In this document: positions 26,519 through 34,160 of the stretch, piece by piece
Numbering within the stretch: position 1 is the first letter of the stretch
Layout of the letters: each line of letters begins with the position of its first letter
Assembly: GCF_000422585.1 (NCBI RefSeq)
Contig: NZ_KE383878.1
Coordinates: 24,408 to 88,407 of the forward strand
Direction: 5' to 3'
Length of the DNA: 64,000 nt
Source of the DNA: Hugenholtzia roseola DSM 9546
Lineage (GTDB): Bacteria; Bacteroidota; Bacteroidia; Cytophagales; Bernardetiaceae
Program-made: the position numbers and the translations under genes
The notes under the pieces: model-generated
Told to the model about the DNA's origin: nothing
What the model saw: only the letters and a program-made list of their open reading frames with translations
Databases searched by the model: none

Positions 26519-27187
26519 ATGGAAAAACAACTAAATAGACTGCAAGAATATGCAAAACTTGAATACCAAGTCAATGTCGAGCAAGTGCGGACAATGATTA
26601 AAGATATTTCAAGTGTTTTTAGTGAACTGTGTGTAGATTTTGGCTATGATAAACGCCAAATATTAAGAATTACTACAAAATTACGAGATGCAGGCAGACG
26701 CTCTCCCCCTTGGAAACCAACATCAAGCAGGGTGCCAGGCAGACCGCAAGATGGGAACGATGGCAATCGTATAAGCAGGTGGTTATTGCCAACAGACCAC
26801 AAATTTTATGCAGACGAAATAACAGCAACATTAGTAGAAATAAAATACTTTTTGCAGTTGTTAAGTATGGATAACGCACCATTACTACCCGAAAACACTA
26901 TACAAAATTCATTTAATTGGTTAATTGAACACGAGGTAAAGCCTAATTTTTATCTTGACCCTATACAACTGTTGCCTATTTCTTTGAAAGAAGTAGTTGA
27001 TGATGCCAAAATAATACAATCAGGACATTTACACCCTTTGGACAGGGACGGTAAACACGAGCCTAAAAATGCTTTTTTGATGTTACATAGAAGCAACCAA
27101 TTACAAGGAAATTTAACCTTAGAAGAGTTGGTTGCTTTAATGGAAGAAATAACCAAAAGACACGCAGAAAAACGCAAAATTAGTTAA
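26519..27187 (+). CDS. HNH-like protein, putative restriction endonuclease
   Basis: Residues about 168-205 read SGHLHPLDRDGKH, then PKNAFLMLHRSNQLQGN and LTLEELVALM. This has the shape of a beta-beta-alpha HNH nuclease (first His at 170/172, Asn at 184, terminal His/Asn at 190/193) with the common 'N..G...TLEEL' end. The usual zinc-binding Cys are absent. The N-terminal 160 residues (YAKLEYQVNVEQVRTMIKDI, then a Pro/Arg/Gly-rich stretch) are unrecognised and could carry DNA recognition. It faces the methylase gene tail to tail with a 4-bp overlap, a layout that suits a nuclease-methylase pair. The endonuclease role is inference. It has been placed here by the insertion event. Confidence 0.65.
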   Translation: MEKQLNRLQEYAKLEYQVNVEQVRTMIKDISSVFSELCVDFGYDKRQILRITTKLRDAGRRSPPWKPTSSRVPGRPQDGNDGNRISRWLLPTDHKFYADEITATLVEIKYFLQLLSMDNAPLLPENTIQNSFNWLIEHEVKPNFYLDPIQLLPISLKEVVDDAKIIQSGHLHPLDRDGKHEPKNAFLMLHRSNQLQGNLTLEELVALMEEITKRHAEKRKIS

Positions 27188-29220
27188 GTAAAATGTTTTT
27201 CAAATAGTAAATTTAGTTCCGATAATCCCGTTTGTGTATTTAAAATAGCCTCATTTCGTGCCTTTTCAGCAAGTTCTATTTGAGCAATAATAGATTGAAT
27301 TTCGGTTTTGTTATTGGGTATAGGAATTTCTATTTTTCCAATAAAATTAGGCTCTATTTCGTCAATAACAGAACCGAAAATTCCTTTACCCAAAATTTCT
27401 TTACAATAATTTGAACGTAGAAACCCTAACAAATAATACGGATTGATAAGCTCTGTTTTGGGTATTATTCTAATAATGTGTTCAGACATTGCCATTCCTT
27501 CCCAAGCCTCTGGTACAATGGAAACAATGCCCGTTGAGCCACTACGAGTTATCAAAATCCAATCTTTTCTTACCGTTAAGTCTTTTATATTTGGGTTATC
27601 TGGGCTTAACCATTTGCCTGTTTCTGAAATTAATTGTAAAATATCAGAACCACCAAAAAAGGGTATTGCACCTTTAAAGTAATCTACATAGTTTCGTTTA
27701 AAGCGAGTGGGAAAAAATATATTTTCTGTAACGTCTTCAATTTTTACAAAATTCCATTTTTCATTAACAACAATTTTGCTGTTAAATTTACTTGGCTTGT
27801 AAAATTGGGCATTTAATTGTAGTAAGTCATTTTTTATAATTCTTTTTGAAGAAATAACGTATGAATTTTCATATTTTTCAGTTGGATTTTCGCCACTTTT
27901 GTAAAGTTCAAAAGCCTTTTGCAATTCTGGAAAATCTGTTAAAACTTCATTTGAATTTTTACCATTTGGCAATTTTTTATAAACAGTTTTACCTCGTCTA
28001 TCGTGTCCAATATACTTAGGAATTGCCATAAAAACAGGGTAATCTTCTATATTTTCTATATTTTCCAAAACTTCTTTTCTACGTTGTGCAAGCAACAAGC
28101 AGGTTTTTGTGCCTGTGTGTGGCTGGAAAGTTTCGCTTGGCAAATCTATAACTGCCTGAATAATCGTATTTTTTAACAACCAATTTCTAATAAATGCAGT
28201 TTGGGGTCCCGAAAGTATTTGATAAGGTAAAATAATTGCCAAACGACCTTCACCTTTTTTTAATAACTTTACATTTTGTTCAACAAATAGTGTATCAGGA
28301 GAACGAAAACTAAGTTTTTCATTAAACAAGAAATCATTTTTTGAATGACTTTTTGCTAATTCAAAATTTTTTAAAACTTTATAATCTTTAATCGTGATTT
28401 TAGTGCCAAAGGGCGGGTTTGATGCGACGCACAAATGTTTATCAAAACCAATACCTAATAAATTTTCATTGTTGAAATTTAACGAGTCACCATTTAATAC
28501 AAAAGGCAAATCGTTTTTACCTAATCGAGCAGTTAGAGTAGCATTAGCCACCGCACAAACTTCTTTATCTATTTCTTGTCCTTTTAAACTATTTTTTGCA
28601 AGTTTGACCAACTCTAATTCTACATTTTCTATATTTTGCTTTTCTAAAATTTCTCTAATGTGGTTTAATCCTGATAGTAAAAAACCACCTGTACCAGCAC
28701 AAATATCTACTAAATCATCACCATTTAAAGGGTTGAAATTTAAAAGGTACATAGCCAGTTTTGTAACTAAACTATCTGTAAAAAATTGCCCGCCTATTTG
28801 TTTTGCCCATTGCCCACGAATAATCTCTACCGTATCACCAAATACATCTCTTTTGGTATCTGAAACTTTGATGTAGTTGAGTTGCGAACAAGTGTAAGCC
28901 AAATCAAAATTATTTAACTTTATTTCATCTGAAAGTTCGTAGAAATTCCAAGCAGAGTTCATAGACGCAAATTTTTTGCGTAGGTTCTCTGCAAAAATAT
29001 CAGCACAATTATTGGCGTTTTCTCTCAAATCCTTTATATTTTTTGGGCTAAATTCAAAGGCAGCCCCATTTTTTGCTTGCTCTTCCAAATACATAGCGGT
29101 ATGCAAAATCTTACCCACTTCAATACTAATTCCTTGCGGGGTACGAGTTTCTGAATTACCGTATAAATGATTGTATATATTGTTGATTGCGCTCTGCAAG
29201 TCTGTCGTCTTCATTTCCAT
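27184..29220 (-). CDS. N6-adenine DNA methylase fused to a specificity domain
   Basis: The 678-residue protein joins an HsdM-type methylase to an HsdS-like target-recognition part. Residues about 130-260 contain GQFFTDSLVTKLAMYLL, the SAM-binding motif DICAGTGGFL (172-181) and the catalytic NPPF (268-271) of N6-adenine methylases. The methylase core runs to about 420. From about 495, FVKIEDVTENIFFPTRF to EIPIPNNKTEIQSIIAQIELAEKARNE reads as one type I S-subunit recognition domain plus conserved spacer helix. Such M-S fusions occur in type IIG/BcgI-like and split type I systems. No motor (HsdR) is present, and the only candidate nuclease is the convergent HNH-like gene. Confidence 0.9.
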   Translation of the reverse strand: MEMKTTDLQSAINNIYNHLYGNSETRTPQGISIEVGKILHTAMYLEEQAKNGAAFEFSPKNIKDLRENANNCADIFAENLRKKFASMNSAWNFYELSDEIKLNNFDLAYTCSQLNYIKVSDTKRDVFGDTVEIIRGQWAKQIGGQFFTDSLVTKLAMYLLNFNPLNGDDLVDICAGTGGFLLSGLNHIREILEKQNIENVELELVKLAKNSLKGQEIDKEVCAVANATLTARLGKNDLPFVLNGDSLNFNNENLLGIGFDKHLCVASNPPFGTKITIKDYKVLKNFELAKSHSKNDFLFNEKLSFRSPDTLFVEQNVKLLKKGEGRLAIILPYQILSGPQTAFIRNWLLKNTIIQAVIDLPSETFQPHTGTKTCLLLAQRRKEVLENIENIEDYPVFMAIPKYIGHDRRGKTVYKKLPNGKNSNEVLTDFPELQKAFELYKSGENPTEKYENSYVISSKRIIKNDLLQLNAQFYKPSKFNSKIVVNEKWNFVKIEDVTENIFFPTRFKRNYVDYFKGAIPFFGGSDILQLISETGKWLSPDNPNIKDLTVRKDWILITRSGSTGIVSIVPEAWEGMAMSEHIIRIIPKTELINPYYLLGFLRSNYCKEILGKGIFGSVIDEIEPNFIGKIEIPIPNNKTEIQSIIAQIELAEKARNEAILNTQTGLSELNLLFEKHFT

Positions 29221-29244
29221 GTGTAGGGCTATTTGTTCATCTCA

Positions 29245-29252
29245 CAAATGTA
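29245..29252 (-). promoter_or_regulatory. Putative -7 element of the methylase gene
   Basis: TACATTTG on the minus strand, 25 bp before the start codon. No TTG at the normal spacing. Expected leader under 20 nt. Confidence 0.5.
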
Positions 29253-29342
29253 AGCAATAAAAAACAATGCAGAAAATGCTACTCACTCTTTTTGGGAAGT
29301 ATTGATAAAAGGCAAGTTCTTTTCTAAATGTACTTATCGTAT

Positions 29343-29548
29343 AGTCATCGACCAAACGCCTTTGGAAGTACCTCAAAGCGCGTGCTTTGGCACAAAAGAC
29401 GCAAGTTTTGCAGGTCAGCCATGAAGAAATTGCACAAGAATTAAACATTCAACGCGAATCGGCTACGCACCTTATCAAAAAGCTCAAAGAAATGGGCTAC
29501 ATAGAAACAGGGCGCAACCAAATCAAAATCTTGAAAAGGGTGGTGTAG
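29343..29548 (+). pseudogene. Duplicated 3' fragment of the Crp/Fnr gene
   Basis: Right copy of the long repeat (repeat limits 29343-29552). It encodes the HTH end of the regulator up to the same stop codon but lacks a start, has a 23-bp deletion that shifts the frame near its left edge, and differs at two further clear positions (AAGTTTT for AAATTTT, and CGCAC for CGCGC). It is non-functional and marks the right edge of the inserted module. Confidence 0.9.
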
Positions 29549-29561
29549 TTTTGGATACAAA

Positions 29562-29572
29562 CCCCAAGCCTC
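29562..29572 (+). repeat. Left 11-bp direct repeat around dispersed element R1
   Basis: CCCCAAGCCTC occurs here and at 29745-29755, on the two sides of R1. It looks like a target-site duplication. Confidence 0.5.
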
Positions 29573-29576
29573 GATA

Positions 29577-29738
29577 ATTTAAGTTCTGCGAAAAACCTTG
29601 TTTTGTCAAATGACAGGCGAAATAAAATTTGGACTAAAACCCATTTTTGGGTCTGAAAAACCCTTTTTATTTCAATCTTAATAGCGAACAAGGCAATGCC
29701 TTGTCCCTACACTCGAACCTAATTTTTAGAATTTAACA
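29577..29738 (+). repeat. Dispersed intergenic repeat, copy R1
   Basis: About 160 bp, similar to R3 (50226-50386) over its whole length and to R2 (36890-37008) over the right two thirds. The ends are imperfect inverted repeats (TTAAGTTCTGC against TTAAATTCTAA on the other strand). Inside is a stem ACAAGGC-AAT-GCCTTGT followed by CCCTAC. No coding capacity, hence MITE- or REP-like. Confidence 0.8.
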
Positions 29739-29744
29739 TCACTG

Positions 29745-29755
29745 CCCCAAGCCTC
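29745..29755 (+). repeat. Right 11-bp direct repeat around R1
   Basis: Second copy of CCCCAAGCCTC, six bases after R1. It pairs with the copy at 29562-29572. Confidence 0.5.
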
Positions 29756-29770
29756 TTTTTTAGAAGCCAC

Positions 29771-30220
29771 TTAGGAACGATTTTTCTGACGATTTTCTTC
29801 TCTCCACTCGCGATATTTTTCGGAAAGGTGCGCCTTTACCTTTTCGTAATGCTCCCAAGTGTCCTCTATGTGGTAAATGGTGGAGGCTTTGGGGTATAAC
29901 TTGTGATAATCTTTGAGATAAAAACCCGTCAGATAATAGCTTTCGGCAAAAGAGCGTCCGTCGCGATTGAGCATCTCGTCGGTGATATAGCCGTCCCAAA
30001 GTGCGCTAATAACGGTGCAGGAAACCTCTCTATTTTTAAAGTGCCTGATTTTGAGCATAAAATCTTCCTCGAAGGCATCGCTGATGAGGTTTTCTTCAAT
30101 AGCCCAACCCAAGAAAACGCCAATGTGTAGATAGGCAGCCTCGATGGGCAAGGCGGTAGGATAGTGTGCCGCTTCAAAGTGTTGGCGGGCAACATCGTAA
30201 ATAGTAGGCATTTGCTTCAA
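29771..30220 (-). CDS. Conserved protein of unknown function, 149 aa
   Basis: The layout IYDVARQHFEAAHYPTALPIEAAYLHIGVFLGWAIEENLIS...FEEDF and the later YHIEDTWEHYEKVKAHLSEKYREWRE (about 115-140) match a widespread family of uncharacterised bacterial proteins that I have seen with these same blocks (HIGLFLGW, LT/ITDEMLN, EDTWENYEKL). The biochemical role is unknown. It is small, acidic and soluble, and such proteins are sometimes listed among immunity-like or accessory genes, which I cannot confirm. The start may be the second Met (30211). It reads leftwards towards R1. Confidence 0.7.
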   Translation of the reverse strand: MKQMPTIYDVARQHFEAAHYPTALPIEAAYLHIGVFLGWAIEENLISDAFEEDFMLKIRHFKNREVSCTVISALWDGYITDEMLNRDGRSFAESYYLTGFYLKDYHKLYPKASTIYHIEDTWEHYEKVKAHLSEKYREWREENRQKNRS

Positions 30221-30715
30221 ATTTTAGAAAAAGGGGATAACAAGTCGTTCAAAAGTTTGAAAACAAAATAAAGTTTGGCTCAAACGCAAAGGGGCTTGAA
30301 AGCTCTTGGGTTTGTTTTGCCACTTTATTTCTATCTCAATTTCTATATTTTGGGGTAGGATAGAATTTTTAGCGTTTATATCAGATTTATTTGGTGTTTA
30401 TTTGGCGTTTATTTTTTGGGTCTTGGGTTTGAAGTAACATTTATAGGCTCTTTTTGAAGATAGGCTAAGGAAAGACAAGAAAGGATTGCAGCAAAAACGC
30501 ATTTTTCAGACCCAAATTATAGAAATTTTAAGAAAAATACACAAAAGTTGCTTTCAAGTGTCTGAGACAAAAGAAATAATTGCTAAGTTTGCAACGCATT
30601 TGAGCAGGGCTTATCCGAAAAGTGAAAAAAGTTCCCTTTGTGGTCTTTTTTTTAACGCCAAAGCCCCAAAGCATTTCTATTATACTCGACATCTCTACCC
30701 GACTTCTGACTGCAA
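30221..30715. other. 495-bp intergenic stretch before the ATP synthase operon
   Basis: No gene supported. Around 30250-30290 the text GTTTGAAAACAAAATAAAG then TTTGGCTCAAAC looks like a decayed copy of the left part of the R1/R3 repeat. A TAAGTTTG at 30584-30591 fits a -7 element for the atp operon, but without a TTG at proper distance. Short open frames here look like chance. Confidence 0.4.
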
Positions 30716-31135
30716 ATGGCATCTTCTGACAACGCACTTCTCGATGGCGGTTTTCTCAAATCCTTTGCCTTTTTCGTCGCGCTGATAGTGGCAATCATGG
30801 GCGGTGTGGCACTCTTTGCGCCTGCCTACTTCCATGTGCATGCTTGGTGGGTGCTGGGATATTGTACGCTCCTGACCTTGGTTACGTACATGATTTCAAA
30901 AAAAGGCTTGGGCAACGAAGATTTTGCCAATATGACCTTAGCCGCCACAGGAATTCGGCTTTTGCTTTCAGCCGTAGTGCTTTTTGTCTATTTGTACTAT
31001 CAAAGACAAAATCAAATGCTTTTTGCCTTTACCTTCTTCATTCTTTATTTTCTATTCATCGGATTTGAAATTCGAACATTGTTGGCTAAATTGCGCCAAA
31101 ATTCAGATAGCTCTTTCAAGCAAAACGAACAATAA
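30716..31135 (+). CDS. AtpI-like membrane protein at the head of the ATP synthase operon
   Basis: Four hydrophobic segments (about 17-37, 43-60, 77-97 and 103-121) fill this 139-residue protein. It is the position of the AtpI/uncharacterised accessory gene that precedes atpB in many atp operons; AtpI-type proteins help assemble the c ring or carry Mg2+. Sequence marks are weak (LVTYMISKKGLGNEDFANMTLAATGIRLLLSAVVLF), so the call rests on location and topology. The frame runs to within 1 bp of the atpB GTG start, a coupling that supports co-translation. It ends in a short charged tail. Confidence 0.75.
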   Translation: MASSDNALLDGGFLKSFAFFVALIVAIMGGVALFAPAYFHVHAWWVLGYCTLLTLVTYMISKKGLGNEDFANMTLAATGIRLLLSAVVLFVYLYYQRQNQMLFAFTFFILYFLFIGFEIRTLLAKLRQNSDSSFKQNEQ

Positions 31136-31136
31136 G

Positions 31137-32183
31137 GTGAAAAAACTCGCTACTCTCCTGATTCTAAGCCTTTTAGTAGGCTTTACCCTTCCTGCCTTCG
31201 CTGGCGGTGGTACTGATGGTAAAAAATTCAATGTGGCTGAAATGATAAACCACCACATCTTAGATGCACACGAATGGCATCTAATCTCTACTACCGACGA
31301 AACGACGGGTAAAGAGCATCATTACAGTATTCCGCTGCCGATTATCCTTTGGACAAACGAAGGACTTGTCGTTTTCTCATCGAGCGAATTTCACCATAGC
31401 CCCGTTGTGAGCAAGGGCAATAGCCACTATATCCTCGACCACGAACATATTTATTTAGCCGACGCACAAGGCAAGAAGTTGGAAGGCGTTTCTCAACCCT
31501 TAGACTTTTCTATCACCAAAAATGTAGCCTCGATGCTTATTAGTGTGGTGATTTTGCTTCTTATATTTTTTAATGTCAAATCGGCATACGCCAAACGCGC
31601 AAGCCAAGCCCCCAAAGGCTTACAGTCGCTTTTAGAACCCCTTATCCTTTTCATTCGCGACGAAATTGCGCTGCCCAATATCGGTCATCATTACTACAAA
31701 AAGTATCTGCCTTATCTGCTTACCCTCTTTTTCTTTATTTGGGTCAATAACCTTTTGGGCTTAGTTCCCACAGGCGCAAACCTAACGGGTAACATTGCCT
31801 TTACAATGGTTATGGCTTCGCTTACCCTGCTTCTCACCGTTTTTTCAGGCAACAAGAGCTATTGGGGACACATCTTTGCCACTCCCGGCGTACCTAAGCC
31901 TTTGCTTATCATTATGATTCCTGTCGAAGTAATCGGTATCTTTACAAAGCCTTTCGCCCTTATGATTCGTCTTTTTGCCAACATTACGGCAGGACACACT
32001 ATCATTTTGAGCTTAGTAGGCTTGGTCTTTATTTTCCAAAATATGTTCTTAGGTGTTCCCGTTACGCTTTTCGTATTGGCGATGAATTGCTTAGAACTTT
32101 TTGTAGCACTTTTACAAGCCTACATCTTCACCTTGCTTACGGCACTCTTTATCGGACAAGCCGTTGCGGAAGACCATCATTAA
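31137..32183 (+). CDS. atpB: ATP synthase F0 subunit a
   Basis: Subunit a forms the proton half-channels of F0. Here it begins with GTG at 31137 and a signal-peptide-like stretch (LATLLILSLLVGFTLPAFAGG), followed by a soluble, His-rich periplasmic segment (residues about 25-120), an extension common in Bacteroidota subunit a. The usual core follows: LVPTGANLTGNIAFT, IPVEVIGIFTKPFALMIRLFANITAGH (with the essential Arg of MIRLF), and the last helix LLQAYIFTLLTALFIGQAV. The total length is 348 aa. The longer upstream frame overlaps the AtpI-like gene and is rejected. Confidence 0.96.
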   Translation: MKKLATLLILSLLVGFTLPAFAGGGTDGKKFNVAEMINHHILDAHEWHLISTTDETTGKEHHYSIPLPIILWTNEGLVVFSSSEFHHSPVVSKGNSHYILDHEHIYLADAQGKKLEGVSQPLDFSITKNVASMLISVVILLLIFFNVKSAYAKRASQAPKGLQSLLEPLILFIRDEIALPNIGHHYYKKYLPYLLTLFFFIWVNNLLGLVPTGANLTGNIAFTMVMASLTLLLTVFSGNKSYWGHIFATPGVPKPLLIIMIPVEVIGIFTKPFALMIRLFANITAGHTIILSLVGLVFIFQNMFLGVPVTLFVLAMNCLELFVALLQAYIFTLLTALFIGQAVAEDHH

Positions 32184-32247
32184 AATCGCTGCCTTTTAGA
32201 AAAAGTCTTAATTGAGGCGATAAGTTTCTAATCTGATTTCTTTGTGC

Positions 32248-32255
32248 TATCTTTG
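32248..32255 (+). promoter_or_regulatory. Putative internal promoter element before atpE
   Basis: TATCTTTG matches TAnnTTTG in the 147-bp gap before atpE. There is no TTG at the right spacing. It could boost c-subunit mRNA, which is needed in excess. Confidence 0.4.
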
Positions 32256-32330
32256 CGCCACAAAAGGCGCAGCCCCTCAAATTCCCGTTTTCTTTTCTTT
32301 CTATTCATTACTCCTTAATTTATTCTCATT

Positions 32331-32591
32331 ATGCTTTCTACTTTGATGGCTATCTTCATGGAACTTTCTGGCACACTCAACGCAATTGGCGGTGGTCTTG
32401 GTGCTGGTTTGGCGGTACTTGGTGCAGGTATTGGTATTGGTCAGGTAGGCGGTCGCGCTATGGAAGCGATGGCACGTCAGCCTGAAAAATTAGGACAAAT
32501 CCAAACTGCTATGATTATCGCAGCCGCTCTTATTGAAGGTGCAGCTCTCTTTGCTATCGTAGTTGGTTTCTTGATTGGTCAGGGCAACTAA
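32331..32591 (+). CDS. atpE: ATP synthase F0 subunit c
   Basis: This is the ring-forming proteolipid, 86 aa, with two hydrophobic helices: GGGLGAGLAVLGAGIGIGQVGG (first) and a second with the ion-carrying Glu in AAALIEGAALFAIVVGFLIG. The loop RQPEKLGQIQ carries the conserved RQPE. The Glu is followed by Gly and Ala, and the Na+-binding set (Gln in helix 1 with Glu-Ser/Thr in helix 2) is not seen, so a proton enzyme is likely; this is inference. The start ATG (MLSTLMAIF) is used, although the downstream ATG (MAIFMELSG) is possible. A 193-bp untranslated gap follows before atpF. Confidence 0.97.
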   Translation: MLSTLMAIFMELSGTLNAIGGGLGAGLAVLGAGIGIGQVGGRAMEAMARQPEKLGQIQTAMIIAAALIEGAALFAIVVGFLIGQGN

Positions 32592-32784
32592 TTCTGTCCT
32601 TTCCTAAAAGGAAAGAAGGTGTAGGCAAATGAAAAGTTTGTTTTCAAAACCTACATCTTCTACTTTCCAAAAAGCAACACAAAGAGAACCAGAGAATAAA
32701 AAAGGTTCGAATCTTATCGAAATTTCGTTCTACTTCTGATATATCCCGACTCCTAACGAAATCATCTTTAAACGATATAATCTT

Positions 32785-33297
32785 ATGCAATTACTGCAAC
32801 TACCTGCTATCGTAACTCCCGGCATAGGGCTTGTCTTCTGGACGGCACTTGTTTTCGTGCTTTTAGTAATCGTTTTGGGCAAGTTCGTTTGGCCTGCCAT
32901 TTTGGGCGCAGTAGAAGCGCGTGAAAAGTCTATCGAGGAAGCCTTAGCCGCTGCCGAGATTGCACGCCAAGCCAAATCTGATTTGGAAAAAGAAATTGAA
33001 AAAATTAAACAAGAAGGACGCACCGAGCGCGAAAAACTCCTCAAAGAGGCACGCGAAACGGCTACTGCCCTGACCGAAGAAGCACGTCAGAAAGCGACGG
33101 TAGAGTACAATCGCATTGTAGAAGACGCAAAAGCAGAAATCGAGCGTCAGAAACAGCAAGCCTTAGGCGAAGTAAAAAGCAAAGTAGCAGAAATCTCTTT
33201 GGAAATTGCTGAAAAGCTCATTCGCAAGCAGCTCTCTAACGACGCTTCACAGCAAGAGTTGGTGAAAAGCTACCTCAAAGAAACGCCGTTAAACTAA
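32785..33297 (+). CDS. atpF: ATP synthase F0 subunit b
   Basis: This is the peripheral stalk of F0F1, which links subunit a to delta. One N-terminal TM helix (ITPGIGLVFWTALVFVLLVIVLGKFVW-type, about 10-36) is followed by a long charged coiled coil with VEAREKSIEEALAAAE, repeated acidic/Lys heptads and an amphipathic end EIAEKLIRKQL. Length 170 aa is normal. The gap before the gene (193 bp) contains no clear promoter, so it is likely read from upstream. There is a single b gene, not a b/b' pair. Confidence 0.96.
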   Translation: MQLLQLPAIVTPGIGLVFWTALVFVLLVIVLGKFVWPAILGAVEAREKSIEEALAAAEIARQAKSDLEKEIEKIKQEGRTEREKLLKEARETATALTEEARQKATVEYNRIVEDAKAEIERQKQQALGEVKSKVAEISLEIAEKLIRKQLSNDASQQELVKSYLKETPLN

Positions 33298-33435
33298 GGC
33301 TCTTTCCACTTACAACTTTACCCATAGTAGGTCTGATTGGCGACATTTTCTCATGCAGCCCTACTTTCAATAATCCTTGTTTATTACTTGTTCTCTCTTC
33401 TATTTTCGTAATTTTTCCCTCCCTGCCCTAACGCT

Positions 33436-33978
33436 ATGTCTGACGTAAGAGTTGCTTCCCGCTATGCCAAATCCATCTTCGACCTTGCCCTTGAGCGCGG
33501 TGAATTAGAAGCCGTTGCTGAAAGCATGGCAGAGATTGCGGCTACCATCAAACAGAATCGCGATTTAGATAAGATGCTCAAAAGCCCCATTATCAATAGT
33601 GGCAAAAAGCTCAACGTTCTAAAAGCCATCTTCACGCAGAGCAGTGCGCTACTGACGACTTTCTTCGAAATCCTCACTCGCAAAGGCAGAGAGGGTGCTT
33701 TGGGTGAAGTAGCCCAACAGTTTCGCAACCTCTACAATCAGCACAAGAGCATCTCTATCGCACAAGTTATTACGGCTGCCCCCCTCGATGAAACCCTACG
33801 CGAAGCCTTCAAGGAACGTGTTAAGCAAATTTCGGGCAAGGCAGCGGTAGAATTACACGAAAAAATAGACCCTACCCTTATCGGCGGCTACGTATTGAGC
33901 GTGGCAGGAAAGCAGGTAGATGATTCTATCAAAACGCGCTTGCAGGAGTTGAGAAAGAAACTTTATACACACAACTAA
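33436..33978 (+). CDS. atpH: ATP synthase F1 subunit delta
   Basis: Delta/OSCP caps the F1 head and binds the stalk. The N-terminal helical domain starts VASRYAKSIFDLALERG (about 5-21), the family hallmark. The middle carries LLTTFFEILTRKGREGAL, and the C-terminal domain KIDPTLIGGYVLSVAGKQVDDSIKTRLQELRKKL (about 141-174) includes the conserved DP..IGG. Length is 180 aa. It stands between atpF and atpA as in most operons, 137 bp after atpF and 182 bp before atpA. These gaps are unusually wide for an atp operon. Confidence 0.97.
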   Translation: MSDVRVASRYAKSIFDLALERGELEAVAESMAEIAATIKQNRDLDKMLKSPIINSGKKLNVLKAIFTQSSALLTTFFEILTRKGREGALGEVAQQFRNLYNQHKSISIAQVITAAPLDETLREAFKERVKQISGKAAVELHEKIDPTLIGGYVLSVAGKQVDDSIKTRLQELRKKLYTHN

Positions 33979-34160
33979 CTCCTTTCAGAGTCGGTTTCCC
34001 CGCTCTGCAAAGAGGCTTCGCATGGCTTATTCGCTACTATATCTGCAAATCCCCGATAAGGGACACCACTTATTCAAGGTAGTTTGCCCCTTTGCCGCCT
34101 CTTTTTTGTCTAATCCATTACGCATCTTCTAAATACGCATCATACAAAACGGTTACCTAT

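Larger units (their letters stand above)
26450..29342. mobile_element. Inserted restriction-modification-like module
   Basis: About 2.9 kb placed exactly between the two copies of the Crp/Fnr 3' end. It holds two convergent genes overlapping by 4 bp, an HNH-like protein and a fused methylase/specificity protein, and is visibly more A/T-rich than the flanks. No integrase, transposase or tRNA is present. The arrangement matches the 'insertion with long target duplication' described for restriction-modification genes by Kobayashi and colleagues; that link is inference. Confidence 0.75.

Noticed and set aside
29242-29691. Minus-strand frames at the right edge of the insert
   Set aside because: They are antisense to the Crp/Fnr fragment and the R1 repeat.
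30486-30785. 99-residue frame before the AtpI-like gene
   Set aside because: It overlaps the AtpI-like gene and has no signal, motif or promoter support.
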